Assembly (NCBI GenBank): GCA_040751755.1
Contig: JBFMHC010000026.1
Location: 1-64,000 of the forward strand
Direction: 5' to 3'
Origin: PFJX01 sp040751755
GTDB taxonomy: Bacteria > Pseudomonadota > Gammaproteobacteria > Burkholderiales > Thiobacillaceae
Length of the DNA: 64,000 nt
The stretch's first letter is position 1. Each line of letters begins with the position of its first letter. Below are positions 1 to 8,121 of the stretch, piece by piece. The translations under genes were made by a program, and so were the position numbers. The notes under the pieces are model-generated. The model saw only the letters and a list, made by a program, of their open reading frames with translations, searched no databases and had not been told where the DNA came from.

Positions 1-2157
1 GGGGAAGGTGAGCCCCAGGCGCACGCCGCGGTGGCCCAGCATGGGGTTCACCTCGAACAGGGCGCGCACCTTCTTCAGCATGGCCTCCTTCTTCTGGATC
101 GCCTCGTCCACCAGCACCGGGTCGGCGGGCAGCCGCACCTCCGGGTGGGTGTCGCGGGTGCGGTACATGAAGTCCACCGCGTCATGCAGGACCTGCATGC
201 CGCCGAGGGTGTCGCGCAGGTGGCGCAGCTGCTCCAGCTCCTCCACCAGCTGGTCGGCGGTGGGCAGGAACTCGTGGATGGGCGGGTCGAGCAGGCGGAT
301 GGTCACGGGGCGCGGCGCCATCGCCCTGAAGATGCCGGCGAAGTCCTCGCGCTGGATCGGCAGCAGCTTGTTGAGCGCCGCCTGGCGGTCCGCCGTGGTC
401 TCGGCGACGATCATCTCGACGACGATGGGCAGGCGCTCGACGGCGTTGAACATGCGCTCGGTGCGGCACAGGCCGATGCCCATGGCGCCGTAGCGCAGGG
501 CGCGCGCGGCGTCGTGCGGGGTGTCGGCGTTGGCCATCACCTTGAGGCGCGCCATTTCGTCCGCCCAGCCCAGCAGGGTGTCCAGCTCGGGCGAGAAGTC
601 CGCCTCGATCATCGGCACCTCGCCAAGGAATACGTTGCCGCTGGTGCCGTCGATGGTGATCAGCGCGCCCTCGCCGAAGGCCTTGTCGCCGACGATGGCC
701 TGGCGCGTGTGCACGTCGACGTGGATGCCCTCGGCGCCGGCGACGCAGGGCTTGCCCATGCCGCGCGCCACCACCGCGGCGTGGCTGGTCTTGCCGCCGC
801 GGCTGGTGAGGATGCCCTGGGAGGCGAAGAAGCCGTGGATGTCCTCCGGCTTGGTCTCCTCGCGCACCAGGATCACCCGCTCGCCGGCGCGCCCCAGCTT
901 CTCGGCGCGGTCCGCGTCGAACACGGCGATGCCGCTGGCGGCGCCGGGCGAGGCGGGCAGGCCGCGCGCCACCGCCTGCGCCCCGGCCTTCGGATCGAGG
1001 CGCGGGAACAGCAGCTGCTCCAGCATCTCCGGCTGGATGCGCAGCAGGGCCTGGCGCTTGTCGATCAGGCCCTCGTTCACCATCTCCACCGAGGTGCGCA
1101 CCAGGGCGGTGGCGTTCATCTTGCCGTTGCGCGTCTGCAGGCAGTAGAGCGTGCCCTTCTCGATGGTGTACTCGTAGTCCTGCACCTCCCGGTAGTGCGC
1201 CTCCAGCTGGTCGCGCAGCTCGACCAGCTGGCGGTACAGGTCGGGTCGCTCCTTCTCCAGCTCCGCCACCGCCCGGGGCGTGCGGATGCCCGCCACCACG
1301 TCCTCGCCCTGCGCGTTCACCAGGTACTCGCCGAACATCGCGTTCTCGCCGGTGCCCGGGTCGCGCGTGAAGCCGACGCCGGTGGCGCTCCAGTTCTCGC
1401 CCGCGTCGCCCATGTTGCCGAACACCATGGCCACCACGTTGACCGCCGTGCCGTCGGCCATCTCCGGGGTGATCCTGAACTCGCGCCGGTAGTCCACGGC
1501 GCGCCTGCCCATCCAGGAGTTGAACACCGCCTTGATGGCGATCTCCAGTTGCGCGTAGGGGTCGGTGGGGAAGGGCTGGCCGGTGTGCTGCCGCACCACT
1601 TCGAGGAAGCGCTCGGCGATCTCCGCGAGGTCGCGCGCCGACAGGCCCACGTCCTGCTTCACGCCCGCCTTCTGCTTGACCGCCTCGAACTCCGCGTCGA
1701 ACAGCTCATCCGGCACGCCCAGGGCGACCTTGCCGAACAGCTGGATGAAGCGGCGGTAGGCGTCGAAGCCGAAGCGCTCGTTGCCGGTCTGGGCGATCAG
1801 GCCCTGCAGGGTGTCGGGGTTGAGGCCGAGGTTGAGGATGGTGTCCATCATGCCCGGCATGGACATGGCCGAACCGGAGCGCACCGAGACCAGCAGGGGG
1901 TTGTCGCGGCCGCCGAAGCGCTTGCCCGACTGCGCCTCCACCGCCGCCATGTGCTGCCGCACCTGCTCCAGGACGCCGTCCGGCAGCGCGCGCGCGGGGT
2001 CGCCCAGATAGGCCAGGCAGGCCTCGGTGCTGATCACGAAGCCGGGCGGCACGTTGAGGCCGAACTGCGTCATCTCGCACAGGTTCGCGCCCTTGCCGCC
2101 CAGCAGTTTCTTGTTCTTGCCGTCGCCCTCGGCGAAGGCGTAGACCCATTTGCTCAT
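1..2157 (-). CDS. ppdK: Pyruvate, phosphate dikinase (3' end beyond window)
   Basis: Cytosolic enzyme that reversibly converts pyruvate, ATP and phosphate to phosphoenolpyruvate, AMP and pyrophosphate. The first 719 codons are visible out of the roughly 880-900 usual for the family, so the C-terminal PEP/pyruvate barrel is cut by the window edge. The N-terminus has the ATP-grasp signature GGKGANLCEM and the stretch SVRSGSAMSMPGMMDTILNL. The central swivelling domain carries GGKTSHAAVVARGMGKPC with the phosphorylated histidine near residue 459, close to the position known for clostridial PPDK. These motifs and the spacing fit PpdK better than PEP synthase. A ribosome binding site GGGAGAA lies 7 bases before the ATG. 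A GC-rich hairpin sits at about 2200-2216 in the leader, without a T tract. Confidence 0.95.
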   Translation of the reverse strand, partial: MSKWVYAFAEGDGKNKKLLGGKGANLCEMTQFGLNVPPGFVISTEACLAYLGDPARALPDGVLEQVRQHMAAVEAQSGKRFGGRDNPLLVSVRSGSAMSMPGMMDTILNLGLNPDTLQGLIAQTGNERFGFDAYRRFIQLFGKVALGVPDELFDAEFEAVKQKAGVKQDVGLSARDLAEIAERFLEVVRQHTGQPFPTDPYAQLEIAIKAVFNSWMGRRAVDYRREFRITPEMADGTAVNVVAMVFGNMGDAGENWSATGVGFTRDPGTGENAMFGEYLVNAQGEDVVAGIRTPRAVAELEKERPDLYRQLVELRDQLEAHYREVQDYEYTIEKGTLYCLQTRNGKMNATALVRTSVEMVNEGLIDKRQALLRIQPEMLEQLLFPRLDPKAGAQAVARGLPASPGAASGIAVFDADRAEKLGRAGERVILVREETKPEDIHGFFASQGILTSRGGKTSHAAVVARGMGKPCVAGAEGIHVDVHTRQAIVGDKAFGEGALITIDGTSGNVFLGEVPMIEADFSPELDTLLGWADEMARLKVMANADTPHDAARALRYGAMGIGLCRTERMFNAVERLPIVVEMIVAETTADRQAALNKLLPIQREDFAGIFRAMAPRPVTIRLLDPPIHEFLPTADQLVEELEQLRHLRDTLGGMQVLHDAVDFMYRTRDTHPEVRLPADPVLVDEAIQKKEAMLKKVRALFEVNPMLGHRGVRLGLTFP

Positions 2158-2241
2158 GCTGTCGTTCTCCCGTCACCAGGTTCCGTCGCTGGGGTGCCCG
2201 CCCCCGGGCCGGGGGCGCGCATATGGTGACACAGGGCCGCG

Positions 2242-5200
2242 TCAGCGCGGTTGCCTGGCGTAGGCCTCGAACGCCGGCGCCGGCAGGGGTTTGCTGAAGA
2301 AGTAGCCCTGCACCTCGTCGCAGCCCCGCTCGCGCAGGAAGGCGAGCTGCGCCGCCGTCTCCACGCCCTCGGCGATGGTGCCCAGGCCCAGGCTGGCGGC
2401 GAGGTCGATGATGGTCGTGACGATGGCCCTGTCCTCCGGGTCGTCGCTGAGGTCGCGCACGAAGGACTGGTCGATCTTGAGCTTGTGGACCTTGAAGCGC
2501 TTCAGGTAGCCGAGCGAGGAATAGCCCGTGCCGAAGTCGTCGATGGACATGCGGATGCCCAGGCCGTGCAGCCGGTCCATGATGGCGACGGCGGCCTGCG
2601 GGTCGTCCATGGCCACGGCCTCGGTCAGTTCGAGCTCCAGGTATTCGGGGGCCAGTCCCGCCTCGGCGAGGATCTCGGACACGCGCTGCAGCAGCTTGGG
2701 GTGGTGGAACTGCGCCGCCGAGAGGTTGACCGCCATCACCATCGGCGGGAGCCCCTGGTCCATCCACGCCTTCATCTGCGTGGCCGCGGTCCGCAGGACC
2801 CATTCGCCGATCGGCACGATCTGGCCGCTCGCCTCGGCGATGGGGATGAATTCGGCGGGCGAGACCGGCCCCAGTTCCGGGTGCGTCCAGCGCAACAGCG
2901 CCTCCGCGCCGATGAGGCGGCCGTCCGCGATGGCCAGCTGCGGCTGGTAGTGCAGTTGCAGTTGCTCGCGCGCCAGGGCCTGGCGCAGGGCGATGGACAG
3001 CTGCAGGTTGCGCGCGGAATGCCCCTGCATCTCCTGGGTGAAGAAGCGGAAGCCGTTGCGCCCCGCCTGCTTGGCGCGAAACATCGCGGCGTCCGCGCTC
3101 TTCGAGAGGGTCTCGAGGTCGGCGCCGTCCTCCGGGTAGAGGGCGATGCCGATGGAGGGCGTCACGATCAGCTCCTGCCCCTCGACGCGGATGGGGGCGG
3201 CCACCACCTCCAGCAGCTTGTTGGCGACCAGCGCCGCGCCGTTCTCGTCCGTGCCGGGCAGGATGAAGGTGAACTCGTCGCCGCCCGGGTGCGACACCGT
3301 GTCCTCCGCGCGGATCGCCGACTTGAGGCGGCGCGCCACCTCCATCAGCAGCGCGTCGCCGACGCTGTGGCCGAGGGTGTCGTTGATGTGCTTGAAGTGG
3401 TCCAGGTCGAGGAACATCACCGCCAGGTGTTCGCCGCTGCGTTGCGCCAGGCTGAGCGCGAACTTGAAATGCTCCCGCAGCAGATGGCGGTTGGGCAGGC
3501 CGGTGAGCTGGTCGAAGTGGGCGAGGTGCTCGATGCGCTCGCTGGCCCGCTTGCGCTCGGTGATGTCCATGTGCGTGCCGACCAGCCGCCGCGGCACCAG
3601 GGGCCTGCCGTCGGCATCCGTGGCCATCTGCGCACGTGTCAGGATGTCCACCCAGTGGCCATCCTTGTGGCGCATGCGGAACTCGGCCTCGAACTTGTCC
3701 ACGCGCCCCGCGAAGTAGTCCTCCACCCGTTGCAGGGTGCCCTCGATGGCCTCGGGGTCGACGAGGCGCTTCCAGGTGTCCAGCACGTTCTCCAGCTCGT
3801 CGTCGGCGTAGCCCAGCATGGCCTTCCAGCGTGGCGAGTAGTAGACCGCGTCGGTCTCCAGGTTCCAGTCCCACAGGCCGTCGCTGGCACCCTGCAGGGC
3901 GAAGCTCAGGCGTTCGTTGCTGACGCGCAGGTTCTCGTCGGCGCGCAGGAGTTCCGCGCGTTCCTCGAACCGTTCGAGCGCGAAGCCGATGTCCGACGCC
4001 ATCTCGCTCAAGAGGGCCTGTTGCGGCGCGTCGAAGGCGTTGGCCTCGCCGGCGTAGAGGGTCAGGGTGCCGACCAGCCGTCCCTTGCAGAGGATGGGCA
4101 GCGAGGCCGAGGCGCCCCAGTGGAACCTGGCCGCCTGCCCGTGCCACGGCGCGGTCCGGGAGTCGTGGACGAAGTCCTGGCACCACACCGCCCGCCGCTC
4201 CCGCGCCGCGGTGCCGGTCGGACCTTGTCCCGTGGGGTGGCCGGTGTCGAGGGAGATCTCGATGCCGTCGAGATATTCCTTGCCCTCGCCGAAGGCGGCC
4301 ACGGGCCTGATCAGGCCGCTGCTCGGGTCCGGGGTGCCGATCCACGCCATCTTCATGCCGCCGTGGTTGACGGCATGGCGGCATATCTCCGCGAACAGCT
4401 CCGCCGCATCCGTGCAGCGCACGATGGCCTGGTTGGTCTGGCTCAGGGCGGCGTACAGCTGCGTCAGGCGTTGCAGTTCGGCGTTCCGCTGCGCGAGCTG
4501 GCGGGTCCTGTGTTTCACCGTCCGGCGCAGGACCAGGGCGTTGAGCAGGAGCAGCAGGATCAGCCCGGCCCCCGCCGCCAGGACGAGCCAGACATGGCGC
4601 GGGATGGTGGGCGCCTCCACATGCCCCGCCCAGGCCTTGATGGTCCGGTAGTACACGGACCGGCCGTCGCCTTTCCAGTTGGCCAGGTCGCGGTCGATCG
4701 CGGCCAGCAGCTCCGGGTTGCGGCCCTTGGGGGTCGCATAGAAGAGGCGCACCGGCTGCAGCAGCACGGGGGTCTCCTGCAGCCCGAAGCGGAGGGCGTT
4801 GCGCTCGCCGAAATAGTGGTTGGCGATCGCGGCGTCCGCCTTGCCGTCACGCACCAGGCGGAAGCCTTCCTCCAGCGTGGCGACCGGGAGGGTCCGCGGC
4901 TGGATGCCGAAGTTCAGGGCGAGGCTGGCGAACCAGTCCCGCTGGATGCCCTGGGAGAGCAGCGCGACGCGCTTGCCGTTCAGGTCGAGCGGCGATTCGA
5001 TGGCGACGCCCGGGCGCCGGTAGACCTGCGACCAGCTGTGCAGCACGGGCACGGCGTGGAAGTCGAACAGGCGCGCGCGTTCCTCGGAATAGGCGACGTC
5101 CGGCAGCAGGTCCAGCCTCCCGGCCTCCAGCTCGCGCAGGCACGCCTGCCATTCGCAGCGCACGAAACTCAGCCGCCAACCCTCGTGCGCCGCGGTCTCC

Positions 5201-5313
5201 CGCAGCAGGTCGATGAAGATCCCCGCCGGCTGACGCTGCGCGTCGGTGAAGATCTTCGGCGTGTTTTCGTACACCCCCACCCGCACCTCGCGCGCCGAGG
5301 CGGCGACCGCCAC
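2242..5313 (-). CDS. Membrane-bound c-di-GMP protein: SBP-TM-GAF-PAS-GGDEF-EAL
   Basis: Likely bifunctional cyclic-di-GMP enzyme of the inner membrane. Counting from a GTG at the right edge: periplasmic family-3 solute-binding domain (about 8-225), membrane helix (about 241-263), GAF (about 300-450), PAS (about 465-590), GGDEF (about 600-765) and EAL (about 780-1020). The cyclase motif GGDEF (677-681) and the inhibitory RxxD (R668-D671) are present. The EAL domain keeps EALLRW (E804), NLSAAQF, ELTE, DDFGTG and KID, so both activities look possible. The chosen GTG falls inside what reads as a signal peptide: in-frame upstream codons encode RRSRRWGAPVLLALGLACVA but have no ATG or GTG before a stop. 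An ATG at 5422 reaches this frame only if the G9 run at 5393-5401 loses one base. The solute-binding domain suggests that a periplasmic ligand controls output. Confidence 0.85.
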   Translation of the reverse strand: MAVAASAREVRVGVYENTPKIFTDAQRQPAGIFIDLLRETAAHEGWRLSFVRCEWQACLRELEAGRLDLLPDVAYSEERARLFDFHAVPVLHSWSQVYRRPGVAIESPLDLNGKRVALLSQGIQRDWFASLALNFGIQPRTLPVATLEEGFRLVRDGKADAAIANHYFGERNALRFGLQETPVLLQPVRLFYATPKGRNPELLAAIDRDLANWKGDGRSVYYRTIKAWAGHVEAPTIPRHVWLVLAAGAGLILLLLLNALVLRRTVKHRTRQLAQRNAELQRLTQLYAALSQTNQAIVRCTDAAELFAEICRHAVNHGGMKMAWIGTPDPSSGLIRPVAAFGEGKEYLDGIEISLDTGHPTGQGPTGTAARERRAVWCQDFVHDSRTAPWHGQAARFHWGASASLPILCKGRLVGTLTLYAGEANAFDAPQQALLSEMASDIGFALERFEERAELLRADENLRVSNERLSFALQGASDGLWDWNLETDAVYYSPRWKAMLGYADDELENVLDTWKRLVDPEAIEGTLQRVEDYFAGRVDKFEAEFRMRHKDGHWVDILTRAQMATDADGRPLVPRRLVGTHMDITERKRASERIEHLAHFDQLTGLPNRHLLREHFKFALSLAQRSGEHLAVMFLDLDHFKHINDTLGHSVGDALLMEVARRLKSAIRAEDTVSHPGGDEFTFILPGTDENGAALVANKLLEVVAAPIRVEGQELIVTPSIGIALYPEDGADLETLSKSADAAMFRAKQAGRNGFRFFTQEMQGHSARNLQLSIALRQALAREQLQLHYQPQLAIADGRLIGAEALLRWTHPELGPVSPAEFIPIAEASGQIVPIGEWVLRTAATQMKAWMDQGLPPMVMAVNLSAAQFHHPKLLQRVSEILAEAGLAPEYLELELTEAVAMDDPQAAVAIMDRLHGLGIRMSIDDFGTGYSSLGYLKRFKVHKLKIDQSFVRDLSDDPEDRAIVTTIIDLAASLGLGTIAEGVETAAQLAFLRERGCDEVQGYFFSKPLPAPAFEAYARQPR

Positions 5314-5392
5314 GCAGGCCAGGCCGAGCGCGAGCAGGACCGGCGCGCCCCATCTCCGGGAACGGCGTCCCGGCGCGCGCGCGGGGCGCAGC

Positions 5393-5401
5393 GGGGGGGG
5401 G
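5393..5401 (-). repeat. G9/C9 homopolymer at the 5' end of the GGDEF-EAL gene
   Basis: Nine consecutive G on the + strand (nine C in the gene). With nine bases, the ATG at 5422 is out of frame with the signal peptide and sensor domain. With eight it would read straight through and give a complete secretion signal. This is either a phase-variable tract or a sequencing/assembly length error. Confidence 0.7.
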
Positions 5402-5567
5402 CGTCTGGAAACCGTGGGGCATGGATATTCCCTTCACTGCCGGGGGCCTGGTGGTGTTGTACTGCCGGTGAAGGCTAACACCACAAGCGGGCTGAGTGGG
5501 CGTCGTGCGGTCGCGGGCCGCGCGGGTCCGCCGCGCCGCCCTGCCCCCATTGCGGAGGCGCGCCCGC

Positions 5568-6548
5568 TTACTTCGCCAGGGCTTCCTTCTCCATGAGGAG
5601 ATAGGTGTTGTAGGCGTTGGGGCGGTTGGCCTCGGGGAAGGCGGGCATGAACTCGTAGCGCGACCAGTCGGTGGCGAGGTAGGCGTCCTCGAACGGCACC
5701 AGCCCGTCCACCGCCTTGCCCATCTCGGCGCGCAGGAAGCGCAGGTAGTCGCGCGTCAGGGTGAGGTCGGCGAGCGGCGTGTCGGAGGCGGCGCCGTGGC
5801 CGGGCACCAGCACCCTGGGCTGGAAGGCGATCAAGCGCTCCAGGGCCACCAGCCACTGCTTCGAGTCGGCGTCGCCGACGAAGGGCACGCGGCCCTTGAA
5901 CACCAGGTCGCCGGCATACAGCACGCCGTCCTCCTCGACATACATCGCCATGTCCTCGGCGGAATGCGCCGGGCCGACGAAGCGCAGTTTGAAGTGCATG
6001 CCGCCCAGCTCGAAATCGGTGTCGCCGGCCAGCCACCTGTCCGGGGTGGGGAAGCGCTGGGTCGCGTCGTTGATCCACTTGCCGAGGATGGTCTTGCGCT
6101 GCTCGTAGCGCAGCGCCTGGCCTTCGCTGCCACCCATGGTCCGGCCGTTCTCGTGCGCCCACACCTCGGCGCCCAGTTCCTGGAACACCTGCATGCCGTA
6201 GTAGTGGTCGGCGTGGTAGTGGCTGACCAGGACGATGCGGATCGGCTGTGCGGTGACCTCGCGGATGCGCCTGACCATCTCCTGCGCCAGCGAGGGCGAG
6301 CCCAGGGTGTCGAACACCACCACGCCGGCGGGGGTGACGACGAAGCCGGCGTTGGACATGAAGCCCTCGTTCTCGGTGCTGGCCGCGCCGGACAGGCCGG
6401 GGATGTAGTAGCTGTGCGCCGCCAGCTTCTCCGCGCGTACCTGAACGCCGACCGGCGGATAGCTGGGGGCGGCGGCGGCGGGGAGCGCGCAGAGGGCCGT
6501 GAACAGGCAGATGAGGAAGCGGGGGAGGGCGCGGAATCGGGCGGTCAT
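5568..6548 (-). CDS. Exported metallo-beta-lactamase-fold hydrolase
   Basis: Predicted periplasmic zinc hydrolase of 326 residues. The ATG chosen gives a normal signal peptide (MTARFRALPRFLICLFTALC, ending near AAAA-PSYPP). Upstream in-frame starts would only add a basic, unlikely extension. The zinc motif HYHADHYYG (HxHxDH class) lies near residue 120, followed by a later histidine in GPAHSAEDM, an aspartate in YAGDLVFKG and the last histidine in VPGHG, so the metal site looks complete. Exported MBL proteins of this kind are found in SoxH-like and quinoprotein-associated families, but nothing nearby identifies the substrate. It is transcribed away from the GyrI-like gene, with a 95-base region between the two starts. 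Confidence 0.85.
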   Translation of the reverse strand: MTARFRALPRFLICLFTALCALPAAAAPSYPPVGVQVRAEKLAAHSYYIPGLSGAASTENEGFMSNAGFVVTPAGVVVFDTLGSPSLAQEMVRRIREVTAQPIRIVLVSHYHADHYYGMQVFQELGAEVWAHENGRTMGGSEGQALRYEQRKTILGKWINDATQRFPTPDRWLAGDTDFELGGMHFKLRFVGPAHSAEDMAMYVEEDGVLYAGDLVFKGRVPFVGDADSKQWLVALERLIAFQPRVLVPGHGAASDTPLADLTLTRDYLRFLRAEMGKAVDGLVPFEDAYLATDWSRYEFMPAFPEANRPNAYNTYLLMEKEALAK

Positions 6549-6576
6549 GGCGGGTATCGGTCTGCGGGGAGCGGGG

Positions 6577-6582
6577 ATTATA
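6577..6582 (-). promoter_or_regulatory. Possible -10 box for the MBL hydrolase gene
   Basis: The reverse strand reads TATAAT, a perfect sigma-70 -10 hexamer, 29 bases before the ATG of the exported hydrolase. No convincing -35 hexamer is visible at the usual distance, so this rests on one element. Confidence 0.3.
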
Positions 6583-6643
6583 GGAAGGCCCCGGCGGGGG
6601 CGATGTAGTATCTTTGCGCCGTCATCAACCGTGCCCGCCCATC

Positions 6644-7213
6644 GTGAACGCACGCCCGTTTCTCGCCCCGCTCGTCCCCTTCCTGCTCGCCTTCGTCCTG
6701 CCCCTGCTGGCCATCTTCGTCTGGTGGGGCGGCTTCCGTACCGTGGAGATCCGCGAGGGCGTCGCCGGCCCCTACAGCTACGCCTATCTGGAGCAGCGTG
6801 GCGACTATTCCAAGCTGCCGGAGCTGGCCGGCGAGGTGGCCAAGGAGCTGGCGGCGCAGAAGATCGCCGCGGGCCTGCCCATCACCGTGCTGTACTCCAA
6901 CCCGGACCTCGTCGACGTGGGCGAGCGCGTGGGCCGCGCCGGCTTCCTCCTGCCGCCCGGCGTGCAGGTGCGGCCGCCGCTCAGGCAGGAGACCATCCCC
7001 GCCCGCCCGGTCCTGGTGGCGCGCATCCAGGCCGGCAGCCTGCTCGCGCCGAGCAAGGCCTACGCCGCCCTGGACGAATACCAGCAGACGCGCGGCCGCG
7101 GCATCGCCATGCCGACGGTGGAGATCTATGCCGCCGCCGACACGCCGCTGCGCATGGGCGTGCTGACGGTGGAGATGCCCCTGGACGGCACGGCGGGGAC
7201 CGCGCCGCGATGA
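6644..7213 (+). CDS. Membrane-anchored GyrI-like small-molecule-binding protein
   Basis: Protein of about 189 residues with one N-terminal membrane helix (FLAPLVPFLLAFVLPLLAIF) followed by a soluble domain. The domain resembles the GyrI-like ligand-binding fold seen in AraC/SOUL-type effectors: VEIREGVAGPYSYAYLEQRG, then paired repeats ending in TVEIYAAADTPLRMGVLTVE. No DNA-binding domain is present, so it is not a transcription factor by itself. The GTG start is chosen because it places the hydrophobic helix at the N-terminus; a TTG ten codons upstream is also possible. The stop overlaps the next ATG (ATGA), so it is translationally coupled to the CobD/CbiB-like gene. The ligand is unknown. 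Confidence 0.65.
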   Translation: MNARPFLAPLVPFLLAFVLPLLAIFVWWGGFRTVEIREGVAGPYSYAYLEQRGDYSKLPELAGEVAKELAAQKIAAGLPITVLYSNPDLVDVGERVGRAGFLLPPGVQVRPPLRQETIPARPVLVARIQAGSLLAPSKAYAALDEYQQTRGRGIAMPTVEIYAAADTPLRMGVLTVEMPLDGTAGTAPR

Positions 7214-8115
7214 GCCTGTTCGCCCTGGTCGCCGCCCTGGCCTGGGAACGCTTCCAGCCCGACCTGCCGGTGCGGCCGCGCGAGACCGCGCGTCGCTGGA
7301 TGGTCTGGCTGCTCGACAACGTCAATGCCGGCGGCGAGCAGCATGGCTTGCTGGCCTGGAGCCTGGGGGTGCTGGTGCCGGCCCTCGCCGTGGGCGCGGT
7401 GGCGTTGTTCCTCGACGGTGTCTGGCGCCCCCTGGGCTGGGCCTTCGATGTCGCGGTGGTCTACTTCTGCCTCGGCTTCCGACGCGCCTCCTACCAGGCG
7501 GCGAGCGTCGCGCGCGCCCTCCTGGCGGGCGAGACGGAGCGCGCCAGGGCCATCCTCGCGACCTGGCGCCCCGGCCTGATCGTCGGCGCGGGCGCGGAAG
7601 ACGTGGCCCTGCAGACCGCCGAGGAGGTGCTGCGCCAGTCGCTGGTGCGCCTGTTCGGCGTGGTGTTCTGGTTCGTGCTGCTGTCCGCGCCGGGCGCGGT
7701 CCTCTACCTGCTCGGCCATCTCGCGCGCGACCAGTGGCATGCCGAGCCGCGCTTCGGCAGCGTCGCGGCGCGGGCGGCCTGGCTGCTCGACTGGCTGCCC
7801 GCGCGCGCCGCCGCCTTCAGCTTTGCCATCGTCGGCAACTTCCAGGACGCCCTGGAGTGCTGGCGCGGCCAGGCGCGCGAGTGGGGCGGGGCGGGCGAGG
7901 AGGGCGAGGGCATTCTCCTCGCCGCCGGCGCCGGCGCCCTCGGATTGCGACTGGGCGGGCGCGTCACGCTCGCCGAGGGCGAGCTGCTGCGCCCCGAGCT
8001 CGGCGTGGGCGAGCCGCCTGACGCCGAGTCCATGGACGGCGTCGTCGCCCTGGTCTGGCGCGCCATCCTGCTCTGGGGCGCGGCGCTCGGGCTGCTCTGG
8101 CTGGGCAGCCTGTAG
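7210..8115 (+). CDS. CobD/CbiB-family membrane protein
   Basis: Integral membrane protein of 301 residues resembling the CobD/CbiB and AmpE superfamily. Recognisable parts are the N-terminal ALAWERFQP, the middle segment GAEDVALQTAEEVLRQSLVR followed by a long hydrophobic stretch (FGVVFWFVLLSAPGAVLYLL), and FAIVGNFQDALECWRGQA near residue 200. CbiB makes adenosylcobinamide phosphate in cobalamin synthesis. This shorter family occurs in many Betaproteobacteria outside cobalamin operons, and no cob genes lie nearby, so the reaction is uncertain. It overlaps the GyrI-like gene by four bases and is followed six bases later by the SpmA/SpmB-like gene. Confidence 0.75.
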   Translation: MSLFALVAALAWERFQPDLPVRPRETARRWMVWLLDNVNAGGEQHGLLAWSLGVLVPALAVGAVALFLDGVWRPLGWAFDVAVVYFCLGFRRASYQAASVARALLAGETERARAILATWRPGLIVGAGAEDVALQTAEEVLRQSLVRLFGVVFWFVLLSAPGAVLYLLGHLARDQWHAEPRFGSVAARAAWLLDWLPARAAAFSFAIVGNFQDALECWRGQAREWGGAGEEGEGILLAAGAGALGLRLGGRVTLAEGELLRPELGVGEPPDAESMDGVVALVWRAILLWGAALGLLWLGSL

Positions 8116-8121
8116 CGGGTC

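Noticed and set aside
1..2157. First gene considered as PEP synthase
   Set aside because: The phosphohistidine motif position near residue 459 and the N-terminal sequence follow pyruvate, phosphate dikinase.
2251..5478. Long forward frame opposite the GGDEF-EAL gene
   Set aside because: The reverse frame has seven recognisable domains with intact motifs; the forward frame has none.
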